DNA of 64,000 nt from Micromonospora inyonensis (GCF_900091415.1 NZ_FMHU01000001.1:1364001-1428000); one strand, 5' to 3'; numbered from the stretch's first letter, positions 31,940 through 40,684 are shown. Notes: generated by a model not told the origin, from the sequence alone. Numbers and translations are program-made.

Positions 31940-32902
31940 TCAGTAGCCGACCAGGCGGTGCAGCCGGAGGAACGTCTCGGTGAAGCCGAGCGCCGGCCAG
32001 GCGCGTGAGGAGAGCAGGTTGGTCACCCGCCAGTCGGTGACCACGCTGTCGAATCCGCTGTCGGCGGCCCAGTCGACCACCGCAGCGCCCAGTGCCCGGC
32101 CGGCCCCGGTCCCCCGGGCGGGCGGGAAGACCGCAGCGAACGCGAGGAACCCGGCGTTCTCCGGTCGGGCCAGGCCGAGGTGGGACCCGGACTTCTCGAT
32201 GGCGCATCCGACGGCCGACCCGACGACCTCGCCGTCGCGTTCGACCACGAAAGTGGCGTAGTCAGGGTTGTCGATGTCTTCCGCCCACTCGGCGAGGCTC
32301 TCCTCGACGCTGCCTAGCCGGCCGGCGGAGAAGGTCGGGGAGCGCCCCTGGTGCAGGGGCAGTTCGACGTCGAGCCGGGCGAGCACCGGGACGTCCGCCC
32401 GGGTGGCTCGGCGCACGGGCGGCCCGGTGGTCGGGGTCGGGCCGGACGCCCGCCGGATGGCGTGCGCGTGCTGCTGGCCGAAGCCCAGGCGGAACCAGGC
32501 GTGCGCCAGCTCCGTGTCGTGCGCGGGCACGAGGACGTAGTGCGCCGTGCGGCCCTCGTCGACCCAGCGGGCGGCGGCGGCCGCGTACAGGTCCCGGGCC
32601 ACCTCGGCGTCCGTGACCGCCTGGCCGGCCGCCTCGACCCAGACGTTCGGTCCCCACACCGGTGACGGCTTCGGGGCACCGAGCACGAAGCCGACCGGGA
32701 CATCCGCGCGGAACGCGACCGCGCCGGACGCGTCCGCCGTCCCGAACACGGCGGTCAGTTCCGCGACGGCCGCGTCGACGTCGGCGAACCGGGGGGACAG
32801 CAACGGTTGGGCGGCGCGGTGGCGACGGTGCCGGTCGGCCAGCAGCGCACCGCAGGCCGCCAGATGCTCGGTGCCGAACGGTCGGATCTCCAGGCGGGGC
32901 AT
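31940..32902 (-). CDS. Tandem-domain GNAT acetyltransferase
   Basis: 320 residues from ATG 32902; TACCGT ends 7 bp upstream on the minus strand. Two GNAT-like halves are visible: LEIRPFGTEHLAACGALLADRH to about 150, and VRRATRADVPVLARLDVELPLHQ to the end. The second has the acetyl-CoA loop PPARGTGAGRALGAAVVDWA and the terminal PALGFTETFLRLHRLVGY. It resembles mycothiol-synthase-like double GNATs, although it is not MshD. The acceptor is unknown. Confidence 0.82.
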   Translation of the reverse strand: MPRLEIRPFGTEHLAACGALLADRHRRHRAAQPLLSPRFADVDAAVAELTAVFGTADASGAVAFRADVPVGFVLGAPKPSPVWGPNVWVEAAGQAVTDAEVARDLYAAAAARWVDEGRTAHYVLVPAHDTELAHAWFRLGFGQQHAHAIRRASGPTPTTGPPVRRATRADVPVLARLDVELPLHQGRSPTFSAGRLGSVEESLAEWAEDIDNPDYATFVVERDGEVVGSAVGCAIEKSGSHLGLARPENAGFLAFAAVFPPARGTGAGRALGAAVVDWAADSGFDSVVTDWRVTNLLSSRAWPALGFTETFLRLHRLVGY

Positions 32903-32979
32903 GGCGGGCACGGTACCCACGGGCGGTCCGGGCGGACACCCCGTTTTCGCCGGGTCGCGCCGCGCTCTACGGTCACGGC

Positions 32980-33798
32980 ATGTCCAGCGGCCCCCGTGAG
33001 GTGCTGACCCGCCCCGCCCCCGACCCGGACGTCACGGTCGCCTACGGCGCCCTGCCGGACCAGGTGGCCGACCTGCGTCGGCCGGTGGGGGCCGGGCCGA
33101 CCCGACCGCTGGTCGTGGTGGTGCACGGCGGCTTCTGGCGGGCGGAGTACGACCGCGCGCACACCGGTCCGCTGGCGGCCGGACTGGCCGCGCTCGGGTA
33201 CCCGGTGGCCCAGGTGGAGTACCGGCGTACCGGGCAGCCCGGGGGTGGCTGGCCGGCGACGCTCACCGACGTCCGCGACGCGGTGGCCACGCTGCCCGGC
33301 CTGGCGGCGCGGGAGCTGCCCGACCGGGTCGCCCCCGGGCCGCCGCTCCTGGTGGGGCACTCCGCCGGTGGCCACCTCGCGCTGTACGTGGCCGCCACGG
33401 CCCCGGAGACCATGGCCGGGGTGCTGGCCCTGGCCCCGGTGGCGGACCTGGCCGAGGCGTACCGGCGGGACCTGGACGGCGGGGCGGTGGCCGCGCTGCT
33501 CGGCGGCGGCCCGACAGAGGTGCCCGACCGGTACGCGCACGCCGACCCGTCGATCTCGGTGCCGACGCGAACACCTGCGGTGGTCGTTCACGGTGTGCTG
33601 GACGAGCAGGTGCCGATCGCACTGAGTCGGGCATTCGTCGCAAAAGCCAGGGCCATGGGCGCACCCGTCTCGCTGGTCGAGCTGGCCAGGTGCGAGCATT
33701 TCGGGCTTATCGACCCAGCCTCGCCGGCGTGGCCGGAGGTGACGGGCGCGCTGCGATCATTACAACAAGGTCAACGACCATTGACGCAGCGTCGATGA
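32980..33798 (+). CDS. Alpha/beta hydrolase, kynurenine-formamidase/esterase-like
   Basis: 272 residues from ATG 32980. Oxyanion-hole motif VVHGGFWRAEYD, nucleophile elbow GHSAGGHLALYVAA, acid in VVHGVLDEQVPI and His in ARCEHFGLID form a full catalytic triad. The HGGFW version of the oxyanion loop is shared with arylformamidase-like and acetyl-esterase-like enzymes. There is no tryptophan-catabolism gene nearby, so the formamidase function is not supported by context. No signal peptide is present. It is divergent from the GNAT gene. Confidence 0.83.
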   Translation: MSSGPREVLTRPAPDPDVTVAYGALPDQVADLRRPVGAGPTRPLVVVVHGGFWRAEYDRAHTGPLAAGLAALGYPVAQVEYRRTGQPGGGWPATLTDVRDAVATLPGLAARELPDRVAPGPPLLVGHSAGGHLALYVAATAPETMAGVLALAPVADLAEAYRRDLDGGAVAALLGGGPTEVPDRYAHADPSISVPTRTPAVVVHGVLDEQVPIALSRAFVAKARAMGAPVSLVELARCEHFGLIDPASPAWPEVTGALRSLQQGQRPLTQRR

Positions 33799-33866
33799 GA
33801 GAGTAGAACGCCGGAGGGACTGCGACTGTCCAGGCAACACCTCCCGGAAGGAACTCGGTGTAGCAG

Positions 33867-35054
33867 ATGAACCGCAGGCGGGTGCTTCAACTGTTGGCCG
33901 CGACAGTCGGGACGACAGGGCTGACCGCTGCGTGCGGCACCGACATGGGCGACGACGCGCCGGAGGCGGGCAGCCCCATCAAGATCGGGCTGATCGCGCC
34001 CCGGGCCGGGGGCTACAAGCCGATCGGCGACGAGCTTCTGAACGGTTTCCAGCTCTTCCTCGACCTCAACGACCAGCACCTCGGCAACCGACCGGTCACC
34101 CTGCTCACCGCCGACGAGGGGGAGAACGCCGCCAGCGGCAAGGCTGCCGTCGACAACCTGCTCCAGCAGGGCGTGCTCGCCCTGACCGGGGTGGTCAACT
34201 CCTCCGTCATGGTCGGCATCCGGGACACGGTGGAGCAGGCCCGGGTGCCCCTGATGGGCTCCGACGCCTCCCCCGCCACCCTGCAGAGCGTCGTCTACAT
34301 CTGGCGGACGTCGTACGTGCTCGACGAGCCGGGCCGGGCCCTCGGCGGCTACCTCAGGCAGCAGATGCCGGCGGGCAGCCGCGTGGTGATCATCGCTCCG
34401 GAGAACGTCGGCAGCCTCGACGTCGTCAAGGGGTTCCGGCAGGAGTTCGGGGCGTCCGACCCCCGGCTGGTCGGCGAGCCGATCTGGACCCGCTTCTCCA
34501 CCGACCCAGGCGGCGACTACTTCCGCGCCGACATCCAGCAGGCCCTGGCCCGCGACCCGGGCGCCATCTTCTGCTTCTACGCCGGCTCGGCGGCGGTGCA
34601 GTTCATCCGCCAGTTGCGCGGTGCCGGTTACCGGGGCCCGGTCTACGCCCCCGGCTTCCTCACCGAGGGTTCGGTGCTCAGCGAGATCAAGCCGGCCGAG
34701 GCGGCGAACATCATGACCTCGCTGAACTACTCCGCCGACCTGAACAACGCGGCGAACCGGCGGTTCGCGGCGGCGTACCGGAAGAAGCACAACGCCTCGC
34801 CGACCACGTACGCGATGGCGTCGTACGACGCGGCGCAGGTTCTGGACAAGGCGATCCGGCTCGCCGGCCCGAACGCCAACTCGCAGCAGGTGAACCTGGC
34901 GCTCGGCAAGGTCGGCCAGATCGACAGCCCACGCGGTTCCTGGCAGTTCAACCAGCCGCGTACCCCGCAGCAGCGGTGGTACCTGCGCCGGGTGCAGCTC
35001 GACGGCCAGGTGCTGGCGAACATGCTGGTCACCGAGCTGGCCACGCTGGGCTGA
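33867..35054 (+). CDS. Orphan ABC-type amino-acid-binding lipoprotein (LivJ-like)
   Basis: 395 residues. It starts with a twin-arginine-like MNRRRVLQLLAAT and a lipobox LTAACG (Cys near 23). The periplasmic-binding type I fold follows: IKIGLIAPRAGGYKPIGDELLNGFQL in parts, DSASG-like loop in TADEGENAASGKAAVDNLL, SSVMVGIRDTVEQARVPLMGSDA in parts, and ASYDAAQVLDKAI. It resembles the branched-chain amino-acid/urea-binding group. No permease or ATPase gene adjoins; a perfect 20-bp terminator follows. Confidence 0.9.
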   Translation: MNRRRVLQLLAATVGTTGLTAACGTDMGDDAPEAGSPIKIGLIAPRAGGYKPIGDELLNGFQLFLDLNDQHLGNRPVTLLTADEGENAASGKAAVDNLLQQGVLALTGVVNSSVMVGIRDTVEQARVPLMGSDASPATLQSVVYIWRTSYVLDEPGRALGGYLRQQMPAGSRVVIIAPENVGSLDVVKGFRQEFGASDPRLVGEPIWTRFSTDPGGDYFRADIQQALARDPGAIFCFYAGSAAVQFIRQLRGAGYRGPVYAPGFLTEGSVLSEIKPAEAANIMTSLNYSADLNNAANRRFAAAYRKKHNASPTTYAMASYDAAQVLDKAIRLAGPNANSQQVNLALGKVGQIDSPRGSWQFNQPRTPQQRWYLRRVQLDGQVLANMLVTELATLG

Positions 35055-35058
35055 GCGA

Positions 35059-35101
35059 CGACGACGGTCGGTGACCGGTGCCCGGTCACCGACCGTCGTC
35101 G
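35059..35101. terminator. Bidirectional terminator, perfect 20-bp stem
   Basis: CGACGACGGTCGGTGACCGG (35059-35078) and its exact complement (35082-35101) are separated by only 3 nt. It lies between the convergent binding-protein gene (stop 35054) and dimethylargininase (stop 35115). Confidence 0.9.
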
Positions 35102-35114
35102 CGTACGGCTGCGG

Positions 35115-35939
35115 TCAGTGCCGCAACTCGGCGATGCAGCACTTCACGCTGCCGCCGCCCTTCTTCAGTTCGGCCAGCTCGACCGGTACGGGGGTGTACC
35201 CGGCGGCCTTCAGCTTCTCGGCCAGGCGGGTGGCCTCGCTGTTGAGCACCACGTGCGCCCCGTCGCTGACCAGGTTGAGCCCGAAGGCGAGGGCGTCGGT
35301 GTCGTCGGCGACCACCGCGTCCGGGAAGAGCTGGGCCAGCACCCGCTGGCTGGCGTGGGAGAACGCGCCGGGGAAGTAGACGATGTTGGTGTCGTCGATC
35401 GCGGCGAGCGCCACGTCCAGGTGGTAGAAGCGCGGATCGACCAGGTGCAGCGAGATCACCGGACGACCGAGCGCCTCCTGCGCCTCGGCGTGGGCGGCCG
35501 GGTCGGTGCGGAAGCCGTAGCCGGCGAGGACCAGCCCGCCGTGGGCCTCCGACACGTACGCGAAGTCGCCCTCGCCCTCGTTGGTCTCGTTCGGGGCGAT
35601 GAACCGCCAGCCCTGCTCCTCGTAGAAGGCGCGGTGCGCCGCGGCCTCGGCGGCGCGCTGCTCGTGCCTGAAGCGCGCCCCGTAGACGATGCCGTCCACC
35701 ACGAACGCGCCGTTCGCGGCGTAGACCATGTCCGGCAGGCCCGCCTGCGGTTTCAGCAGGTGCACGGTGTGGCCGAGGTTGACCAGGGTCTCCCGCAGCC
35801 GGTCCCACTGCTTGACGGCCAGTGCGGTGTCAACCGGCGTGGTGACGTCCATCCACGGGTTGATCGCGTACTCGACCGCGAAGCGCTCCGGCGAGCACAT
35901 GAGATATGTCCGCTTTCGCGGCACTCGCTGCTGGTTCAC
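35115..35939 (-). CDS. ddaH: Dimethylarginine dimethylaminohydrolase
   Basis: 274 residues from GTG 35939, 8 bp after a TAATCT -10 on the minus strand; the frame continues upstream through the promoter. It begins VNQQRVPRKRTYLMCSPERF and has DMVYAANGAFVVDG, NETNEGEGDFAYV, FYHLDVALAAID and the terminal GGSVKCCIAELRH with adjacent Cys267 and Cys268, one of which is the nucleophile. DDAH-type amidinotransferase-fold enzymes turn N-methylated arginines into citrulline; some relatives are arginine/ornithine-directed. It is divergent from an Lrp-type regulator, a common pairing that suggests amino-acid control. Confidence 0.9.
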   Translation of the reverse strand: MNQQRVPRKRTYLMCSPERFAVEYAINPWMDVTTPVDTALAVKQWDRLRETLVNLGHTVHLLKPQAGLPDMVYAANGAFVVDGIVYGARFRHEQRAAEAAAHRAFYEEQGWRFIAPNETNEGEGDFAYVSEAHGGLVLAGYGFRTDPAAHAEAQEALGRPVISLHLVDPRFYHLDVALAAIDDTNIVYFPGAFSHASQRVLAQLFPDAVVADDTDALAFGLNLVSDGAHVVLNSEATRLAEKLKAAGYTPVPVELAELKKGGGSVKCCIAELRH

Positions 35940-35947
35940 GATGACCA

Positions 35948-35975
35948 AGATTAGGTACGGTTGACCGTCGTCAAC
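35948..35975 (-). promoter_or_regulatory. ddaH promoter overlapped by a palindromic Lrp-type operator
   Basis: On the minus strand, -35 TTGACG (35974-35969) and -10 TAATCT (35953-35948) are 15 bp apart. The palindrome GTTGACCGTCGTCAAC (35960-35975; arms GTTGAC/GTCAAC) covers the -35. It lies between ddaH and the divergent lrp gene and is a natural candidate for that regulator's site. Confidence 0.6.
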
Positions 35976-36007
35976 AGCCACAACCATTGCTTCCAAGGGG
36001 CGGAACG

Positions 36008-36466
36008 TTGCAGATCGACGCCGTAGACCAGCGAATCATTGCGTTGCTCGTCGCCGACGCCCGCGCCTCGTACGCGGAGATCGGCAGTCGGGTCTCGCTC
36101 TCCGCCCCGGCGGTCAAGCGCCGGGTCGACCGCCTGCGGGCCACCGGGGTGATCCGGGGGTTCACCGCCGTCGTCGACCCGGCCGCCGTCGGCTGGACGA
36201 CCGAGGCGTTCGTCGAGCTGTTCTGTGCCGGCCGGACCACCCCGGCCCAGATCGGCGCGGTCGCCCGCCGGAACCCGGAGGTGGTCGGCGCGTACACCGT
36301 CTCCGGCGAGGCGGACGCCCTGGTGCACCTGCGGGCCGCCGACATGAGCCACCTCGAACAGGCGCTGGAACGGCTCCGCGCGGAGCCCTTCGTCACCTCG
36401 ACCCGCAGCGCCATCGTGCTGTCCCGGCTGGTCGAGTCGCCCGGGGTCGGCCCCTCCGCCCGCTGA
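36008..36466 (+). CDS. Lrp/AsnC family transcriptional regulator
   Basis: 152 residues from TTG 36008 (CAAGGGGCGGAA upstream serves as ribosome site); TTG 35987 would add seven residues. The N-terminal winged helix (DAVDQRIIALLVADARASYAEIGSRVSLSAPAVKRRVDRLR in parts) is typical, followed by GVIRGFTAVVDPAAVGW and the RAM/ACT effector domain. Lrp proteins respond to amino acids; with divergent ddaH the effector may be arginine-related, which is inference. It probably autoregulates through the palindrome at 35960-35975. Confidence 0.92.
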   Translation: MQIDAVDQRIIALLVADARASYAEIGSRVSLSAPAVKRRVDRLRATGVIRGFTAVVDPAAVGWTTEAFVELFCAGRTTPAQIGAVARRNPEVVGAYTVSGEADALVHLRAADMSHLEQALERLRAEPFVTSTRSAIVLSRLVESPGVGPSAR

Positions 36467-36607
36467 GGTCCCGATCCGGCCCGGCCGCGGTACGGACGGG
36501 CGGCACGACGGGACGCACGCCGCCGGGGAACGGCACGGCGGACACCGAACCGGACAGGGTCGCCGGGCGACGGAACCGAACAGGCGCCGGGTGCGTCGGA
36601 ACACCCC

Positions 36608-38494
36608 ATGAGACGGGGAATCGTCGCCCTCACCGCGCTCACCCTGGTGACCGGTTGCACGGCCGGCACGTCACAGCGGGACCGCACCGACCGCACCGTG
36701 GTCGCCATGCGACTGGTCGCCTTCGACTCCTGCGCGGACGCCCTGACCGACCTGCGCGCCGCTGCCCGGAGCGCGGTCGGTCCGTGGGGCCTGCCGGGCG
36801 GCCCGGTGCCGCTGTCCGTCGCGGCCGAGGCAGGTGGCGCACGATCGGGTGCCGGTCCGGCCGCTGCCGCCCCGGAACAACAGCCACACTCGGCCACGAA
36901 CAACCACGAGGCCGACGCCGACGAGCCCGACGTGGTCAAGACCGACGGAAAACGAATCGTCACGCTCACCGGGGGCGTGCTGCGCGTCGTCGACCCCGCC
37001 CGCCGTGCGGCGGCCGGCCGACTCGACCTGAACCGGGTCGCCGGGGACGGCCACTGGTGGGCCAGCCAGCTGCTGCTGCACGGCGACCGGGCGATCGTCC
37101 TGGCCGCCGACGCGTTCCGCCCGGCACGCGGCATCCCCCGGCCCGACGTCGGCCCCTCGATGGAGACCCGGGTACTCCTGGTCGACCTGGCCGGAACCCC
37201 CCGGATGCTCGGCTCGTACCGGATCGACGGGGAACTGGTCGACGCCCGCAGGATCGGCGACACCGCCCGGGTGGTGGTCCGGTCCCGGCCCCGCATCGCC
37301 TTCCCGGAGCATGCCCGGGACGCCACCGACACGGAGCGGGTCGCGGCGAACCAGGCGGCGATCGACCGGGCTCCGCTGGAGAACTGGCTGCCCCGGTACG
37401 AGTGGAGCGACGACGGTGGCCGACGGACCGGCCAGCTTCCCTGCGACCGGGTGTCCCGGCCGGCCGGGCACACCGGCGCCGCGCTGCTGAACCTGCTCAG
37501 CTTCGATCTCGACGCCGGACGGCTGGGCGACGGTGACCCGATCGGGGTGGTGGCGGAGGGGGACACCGTCTACGGCACCGCCACCAGCCTCTACGTCGCC
37601 CACAACCAGGGCGGGCGAATGGTCACCCGGATGGGCGGCTCCGGCACCCCGTCCGAGGTGAGCACCGGGCTCCACCGGTTCGACCTGACCTCGCCCGGCC
37701 GCCCCCGGTACGTCGCCTCCGGGTCCGTCCCCGGCCACCTGCTCAACCAGTACGCGCTCTCCGAGTGGGAGGGGCACCTGCGGGTCGCCACCACCACCGA
37801 CCCGGGCGGCCGCTCCCGCAGCGGGGCCTCCAGCTCGGCGGTGTACGTGCTACGGACCGACGGGGACGAGCTGCGCCAGGTCGGCGCGGTCACCGGGCTG
37901 GGCCGGGGCGAGCGGATCTACTCGGTGCGTTACCTCGGCGGCACCGGATACGTGGTCACCTTCCGGCAGACCGACCCGCTCTACTCGCTCGACCTGCGCG
38001 ACCCCACCACCCCGAGGGTCACCGGAGAGTTGAAGATCACCGGCTACTCCGGGCACCTGCAACCGGCGGGCGAGGGCCGGCTGCTCGGAGTCGGGCAGGA
38101 GGCCGACACGCGGGGTGCCCGTCAGGGCCTGCTGGTCTCCCTCTTCGACGTCGCCGACCCGGCGAAGCCGACACGGCTGGCGCACTACCACCGGCCGGAG
38201 GCGTACTCGCCGGCCGAGCACGATCCGCACGCCCTGCTGTTCTGGCCGGCGAGCGGACTGGTGGTGCTGCCGGTGTCCGGGCCGCAGCGTGTCGGGCAGG
38301 AGGCGTTGGTGCTGCGGACCGACGGGTCGCGGCTCACCGAGGTCGGCCGGATCACCCACCCCGGCGACGGCCACCAGGGCGGGATCATGCGCTCCCTGGT
38401 CGTCGGCGACACCCTCTGGACCCTCTCCGGCGTCGGGCTCCAGGCCACCGACCCCGTCGGACTCACCACCCGGGGCTGGATCCCGGCCACCTGA
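36608..38494 (+). CDS. Beta-propeller domain lipoprotein
   Basis: 628 residues. Lipobox LVTGC (Cys17) follows a short hydrophobic signal. After a low-complexity region comes EADADEPDVVKTDGKRIVTLTGG in parts, the opening of the secreted Beta_propel family, then repeating blade-like motifs (LVDLAGTPRMLGSYRIDGELVDARRIGDTARVVVR in parts; LFDVADPAKPTRLAHY). Such proteins in archaea, Bacillus and actinomycetes have no known activity; a scaffold or binding role on the outer membrane face is likely. It is followed by a perfect 16-bp terminator stem. Confidence 0.88.
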   Translation: MRRGIVALTALTLVTGCTAGTSQRDRTDRTVVAMRLVAFDSCADALTDLRAAARSAVGPWGLPGGPVPLSVAAEAGGARSGAGPAAAAPEQQPHSATNNHEADADEPDVVKTDGKRIVTLTGGVLRVVDPARRAAAGRLDLNRVAGDGHWWASQLLLHGDRAIVLAADAFRPARGIPRPDVGPSMETRVLLVDLAGTPRMLGSYRIDGELVDARRIGDTARVVVRSRPRIAFPEHARDATDTERVAANQAAIDRAPLENWLPRYEWSDDGGRRTGQLPCDRVSRPAGHTGAALLNLLSFDLDAGRLGDGDPIGVVAEGDTVYGTATSLYVAHNQGGRMVTRMGGSGTPSEVSTGLHRFDLTSPGRPRYVASGSVPGHLLNQYALSEWEGHLRVATTTDPGGRSRSGASSSAVYVLRTDGDELRQVGAVTGLGRGERIYSVRYLGGTGYVVTFRQTDPLYSLDLRDPTTPRVTGELKITGYSGHLQPAGEGRLLGVGQEADTRGARQGLLVSLFDVADPAKPTRLAHYHRPEAYSPAEHDPHALLFWPASGLVVLPVSGPQRVGQEALVLRTDGSRLTEVGRITHPGDGHQGGIMRSLVVGDTLWTLSGVGLQATDPVGLTTRGWIPAT

Positions 38495-38510
38495 TCCTTC
38501 CTCCCCTCAA

Positions 38511-38552
38511 GCGGTTGGGGCCCGGCTCTCGGGGTTGCCGGGCCCCAACCGC
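38511..38552. terminator. Bidirectional terminator, perfect 16-bp stem
   Basis: GCGGTTGGGGCCCGGC (38511-38526) pairs exactly with 38537-38552 around a 10-nt loop, 16 bp after the beta-propeller stop. The neighbouring minus-strand gene ends at 38644. Confidence 0.85.
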
Positions 38553-38643
38553 CCTCCCCCCGCAGCCCCACGCACCCCACCACCGGCGCGTCGGTCAGCA
38601 GGTCGACGGCACGGCCGGAGAGCCCGGCGACGACGAGGCTGCG

Positions 38644-39756
38644 CTAGAGGTACATGCCGGTGCGGTGCCCGCCCTCTTCGTCCTGCTCGCGCCGGCTGGG
38701 CTTGTCGCCCTCCCCGAAGAACCGCTTGCCGCCGAACTCGCCGTGCAACCGGTCGTCCAGCTCGTCCGCCAGCCCCGTCATCACCTGCACGGCCAGCATC
38801 AGATGGGTGGCCTGGAAGTTTCGGCCGAAGACCGGGATGGAGGCCCACACCGTGTCCTCGGCGCAGTAGAGCCGCCCGATCGGCATGCGGTTGGTCAGCT
38901 CGGAGAGCTTGACGTAGAGGCGCTCGGTCGGCTCCACCTCGGTGAGCACCGGGGAGAAGACGTCGACCAGGGGCGGATTGTCGCGGACCCGGACGAAGAC
39001 CATCGCCGAGCCGGCCCGGATGTTGATGTCGCCGTCCGAGTCGACCTGGAGCTTGTCGGAGTCGGACTTGAGCATGCTGGAGACGACCGTGCGCACCTGC
39101 TCGGCAAGCGCCAGGACGTCGTTCGTCCCGGTCTGGGTGGCCGCGGCGGCGAGTGCCTCGTCGAGGTCCGCCTCGACGTCGTGGTCCGGGCCGAACTCGC
39201 TGCGGGCGGTGCCGAGCGGGCCCGTCGGGAGCGGCTCTCCCCCGGCGTCGTGCACCAGGTAGACCAGGAACGCCGGGTGCGGTGCCCCGTAGACGTCCCG
39301 GAGCGTACGGGAGACGGCCGCCGCCAGGCGGGTCGCCCCGTCGGCCGAGCCGATCAGGCCGAAGTACTCGCCGGAACCCTCCACCACGCCGGGCGGCGAC
39401 CAGCCGAGCGCGATCATGTCGGCCACCGCCGCGCGGTCCAGCCGGTAGCCCTCCGGCAGGGTGGCGTTGCCGACCGCTCGGGCGACGAGCCGTCCGTCGT
39501 CGTCGACGTCCACGCTGATCGAGTAGACCGCGTCGCCGGTGCCGGAGGCGGTGGGATCGAGGGTGACCGCGAGGTGCGCGCCCACCGGCAGGTCGCCGAG
39601 CCGTGCGGCGAGCGCCCGGGCGAACTCCCGCCACGCCTCGGTGACCTTGGCGCGCAGGTCGGCGGTGGTCGGCTCGTCGAGCAGGATCGACTCATGGTGA
39701 TCCGGCATGGTGCCGGCCGCGTCATCGGCCGGCGTCGGGGGGTGGTCTGCCCTCAT
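38644..39756 (-). CDS. YbjN/type III secretion chaperone-like protein with Bpa-like tail
   Basis: 370 residues from ATG 39756 with GGAG upstream. The N-terminal half (about 25-190) resembles an actinobacterial domain of unknown role; the second half (about 210-345; SAMVFVRVRDNPPLVDVFSPVL in parts, LYVKLSELTNRMPIGRLYCAEDTVWASIPVFG in parts) resembles YbjN/CesT-like chaperones. The linker is acidic. The last residues GHRTGMYL closely match the proteasome-docking tail of Bpa (GHSTGQYL) encoded 7 kb away, though the folds differ. Met-Tyr-Leu also fits the HbYX proteasome motif. The function is unknown. Confidence 0.8.
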   Translation of the reverse strand: MRADHPPTPADDAAGTMPDHHESILLDEPTTADLRAKVTEAWREFARALAARLGDLPVGAHLAVTLDPTASGTGDAVYSISVDVDDDGRLVARAVGNATLPEGYRLDRAAVADMIALGWSPPGVVEGSGEYFGLIGSADGATRLAAAVSRTLRDVYGAPHPAFLVYLVHDAGGEPLPTGPLGTARSEFGPDHDVEADLDEALAAAATQTGTNDVLALAEQVRTVVSSMLKSDSDKLQVDSDGDINIRAGSAMVFVRVRDNPPLVDVFSPVLTEVEPTERLYVKLSELTNRMPIGRLYCAEDTVWASIPVFGRNFQATHLMLAVQVMTGLADELDDRLHGEFGGKRFFGEGDKPSRREQDEEGGHRTGMYL

Positions 39757-39807
39757 GATCGTCTCCGTCCGTCAGGGCCACCCTACCCACGGCCCCCACC
39801 CGGCCAA

Positions 39808-40065
39808 TCAACCCGCCGTGCCCTCACCACCCCACTCCACCGGCCAGGACCGGGCCAGCCCACCGAGCCGGGTCGCGGTGGCCGCCGGGTCCGCACCCCG
39901 GGCGACCGCCAGCCCCAGCAGGTACGCGGTGACCGGGGCACCCGGGCGCACCACGTGGTGGGCGACGTCCCGGGCGAGGTCGAGCACCTCCGGCACCGGC
40001 ACCCCGGTCGGGTCGAGGTCCAGTTCGGCACAGGCCGCCGCCACCCAGTCGTCCATCCGCGTCAT
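39808..40065 (-). CDS. DUF6457 small protein
   Basis: 85 residues from ATG 40065, in ATGA overlap with mobA. Consensus segments are MDDWVAAACAELDLDP, VPVPEVLDLARDVAHHVVRPGAPVTAYLLGLAVARGADP in parts, recognisable in actinobacterial DUF6457 proteins, which are nearly always next to mobA. All-helical, no Cys or membrane segment. Its constant position suggests a role in molybdenum-cofactor handling, but nothing is established. Confidence 0.85.
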   Translation of the reverse strand: MTRMDDWVAAACAELDLDPTGVPVPEVLDLARDVAHHVVRPGAPVTAYLLGLAVARGADPAATATRLGGLARSWPVEWGGEGTAG

Positions 40066-40667
40066 CGCGTCCACTCCTCCGCCCGCCGTACGTCGTCGTC
40101 AGTGTCGCAGTCGAACCAGGGCGGCGGGCCGCCGCCGGACCAGTGCAGCTCGGCCACGGTCAGCCCGGCCAGGAGCGCCCGGACCGACGCCCCGGTGAGC
40201 GTCCCGCCCCGGTCGGCGGTGAGCCGGTCGACGGCGGCCCGCAGCGGAGCCGCACGCCAGATGCCGCAGAGGAACTGGCGTCGTCCGTCGGCGTCCACGT
40301 GGCAGATCCCGTCGGCGGTGGCGTCGGCGGCGAGCGCCCGGCGCAGCTCACCCACTGCCGTGGCGGTGAGCAGCGGCAGGTCACCGGCGAGTAGCGCGAC
40401 CGTGGTCGTACCCGGCGGTAGCAGGGCCAGCCCGGCGGCGACGGCCGCGACCGGTCCGCCACCGGCGGGTTCCTCCCGGGTCAGCCGGACGTCGGCGAGC
40501 ACGGGGGTGGTGTCCGGGCCGACCACGATCCGGGGCTCCGCGTCGGCGACCGCCGCCAGGACGCGGTCCCGCATCGGGCGGCCTCCGACCGCGAGGCCGG
40601 GCTTGTCGACCCCGCCCAGCCGGCGCGCCGCGCCACCGGTCAGCACCACCGCCGCATAGCCGGACAC
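40062..40667 (-). CDS. mobA: Molybdenum cofactor guanylyltransferase
   Basis: 201 residues from GTG 40667, 6 bp after TACCGT on the minus strand. The nucleotidyltransferase signature is VVLTGGAARRLGGVDKPGLAVGGRPM in parts; Asp of the LLAGDLPLLTA motif binds the metal. The protein is typical in length. It transfers GMP to molybdopterin to make the bis-MGD cofactor. It is divergent from fdhD, whose product activates formate dehydrogenase, a bis-MGD enzyme, so the two are functionally linked. Confidence 0.88.
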   Translation of the reverse strand: MSGYAAVVLTGGAARRLGGVDKPGLAVGGRPMRDRVLAAVADAEPRIVVGPDTTPVLADVRLTREEPAGGGPVAAVAAGLALLPPGTTTVALLAGDLPLLTATAVGELRRALAADATADGICHVDADGRRQFLCGIWRAAPLRAAVDRLTADRGGTLTGASVRALLAGLTVAELHWSGGGPPPWFDCDTDDDVRRAEEWTR

Positions 40668-40684
40668 CCGACCACGGTAGCCCT

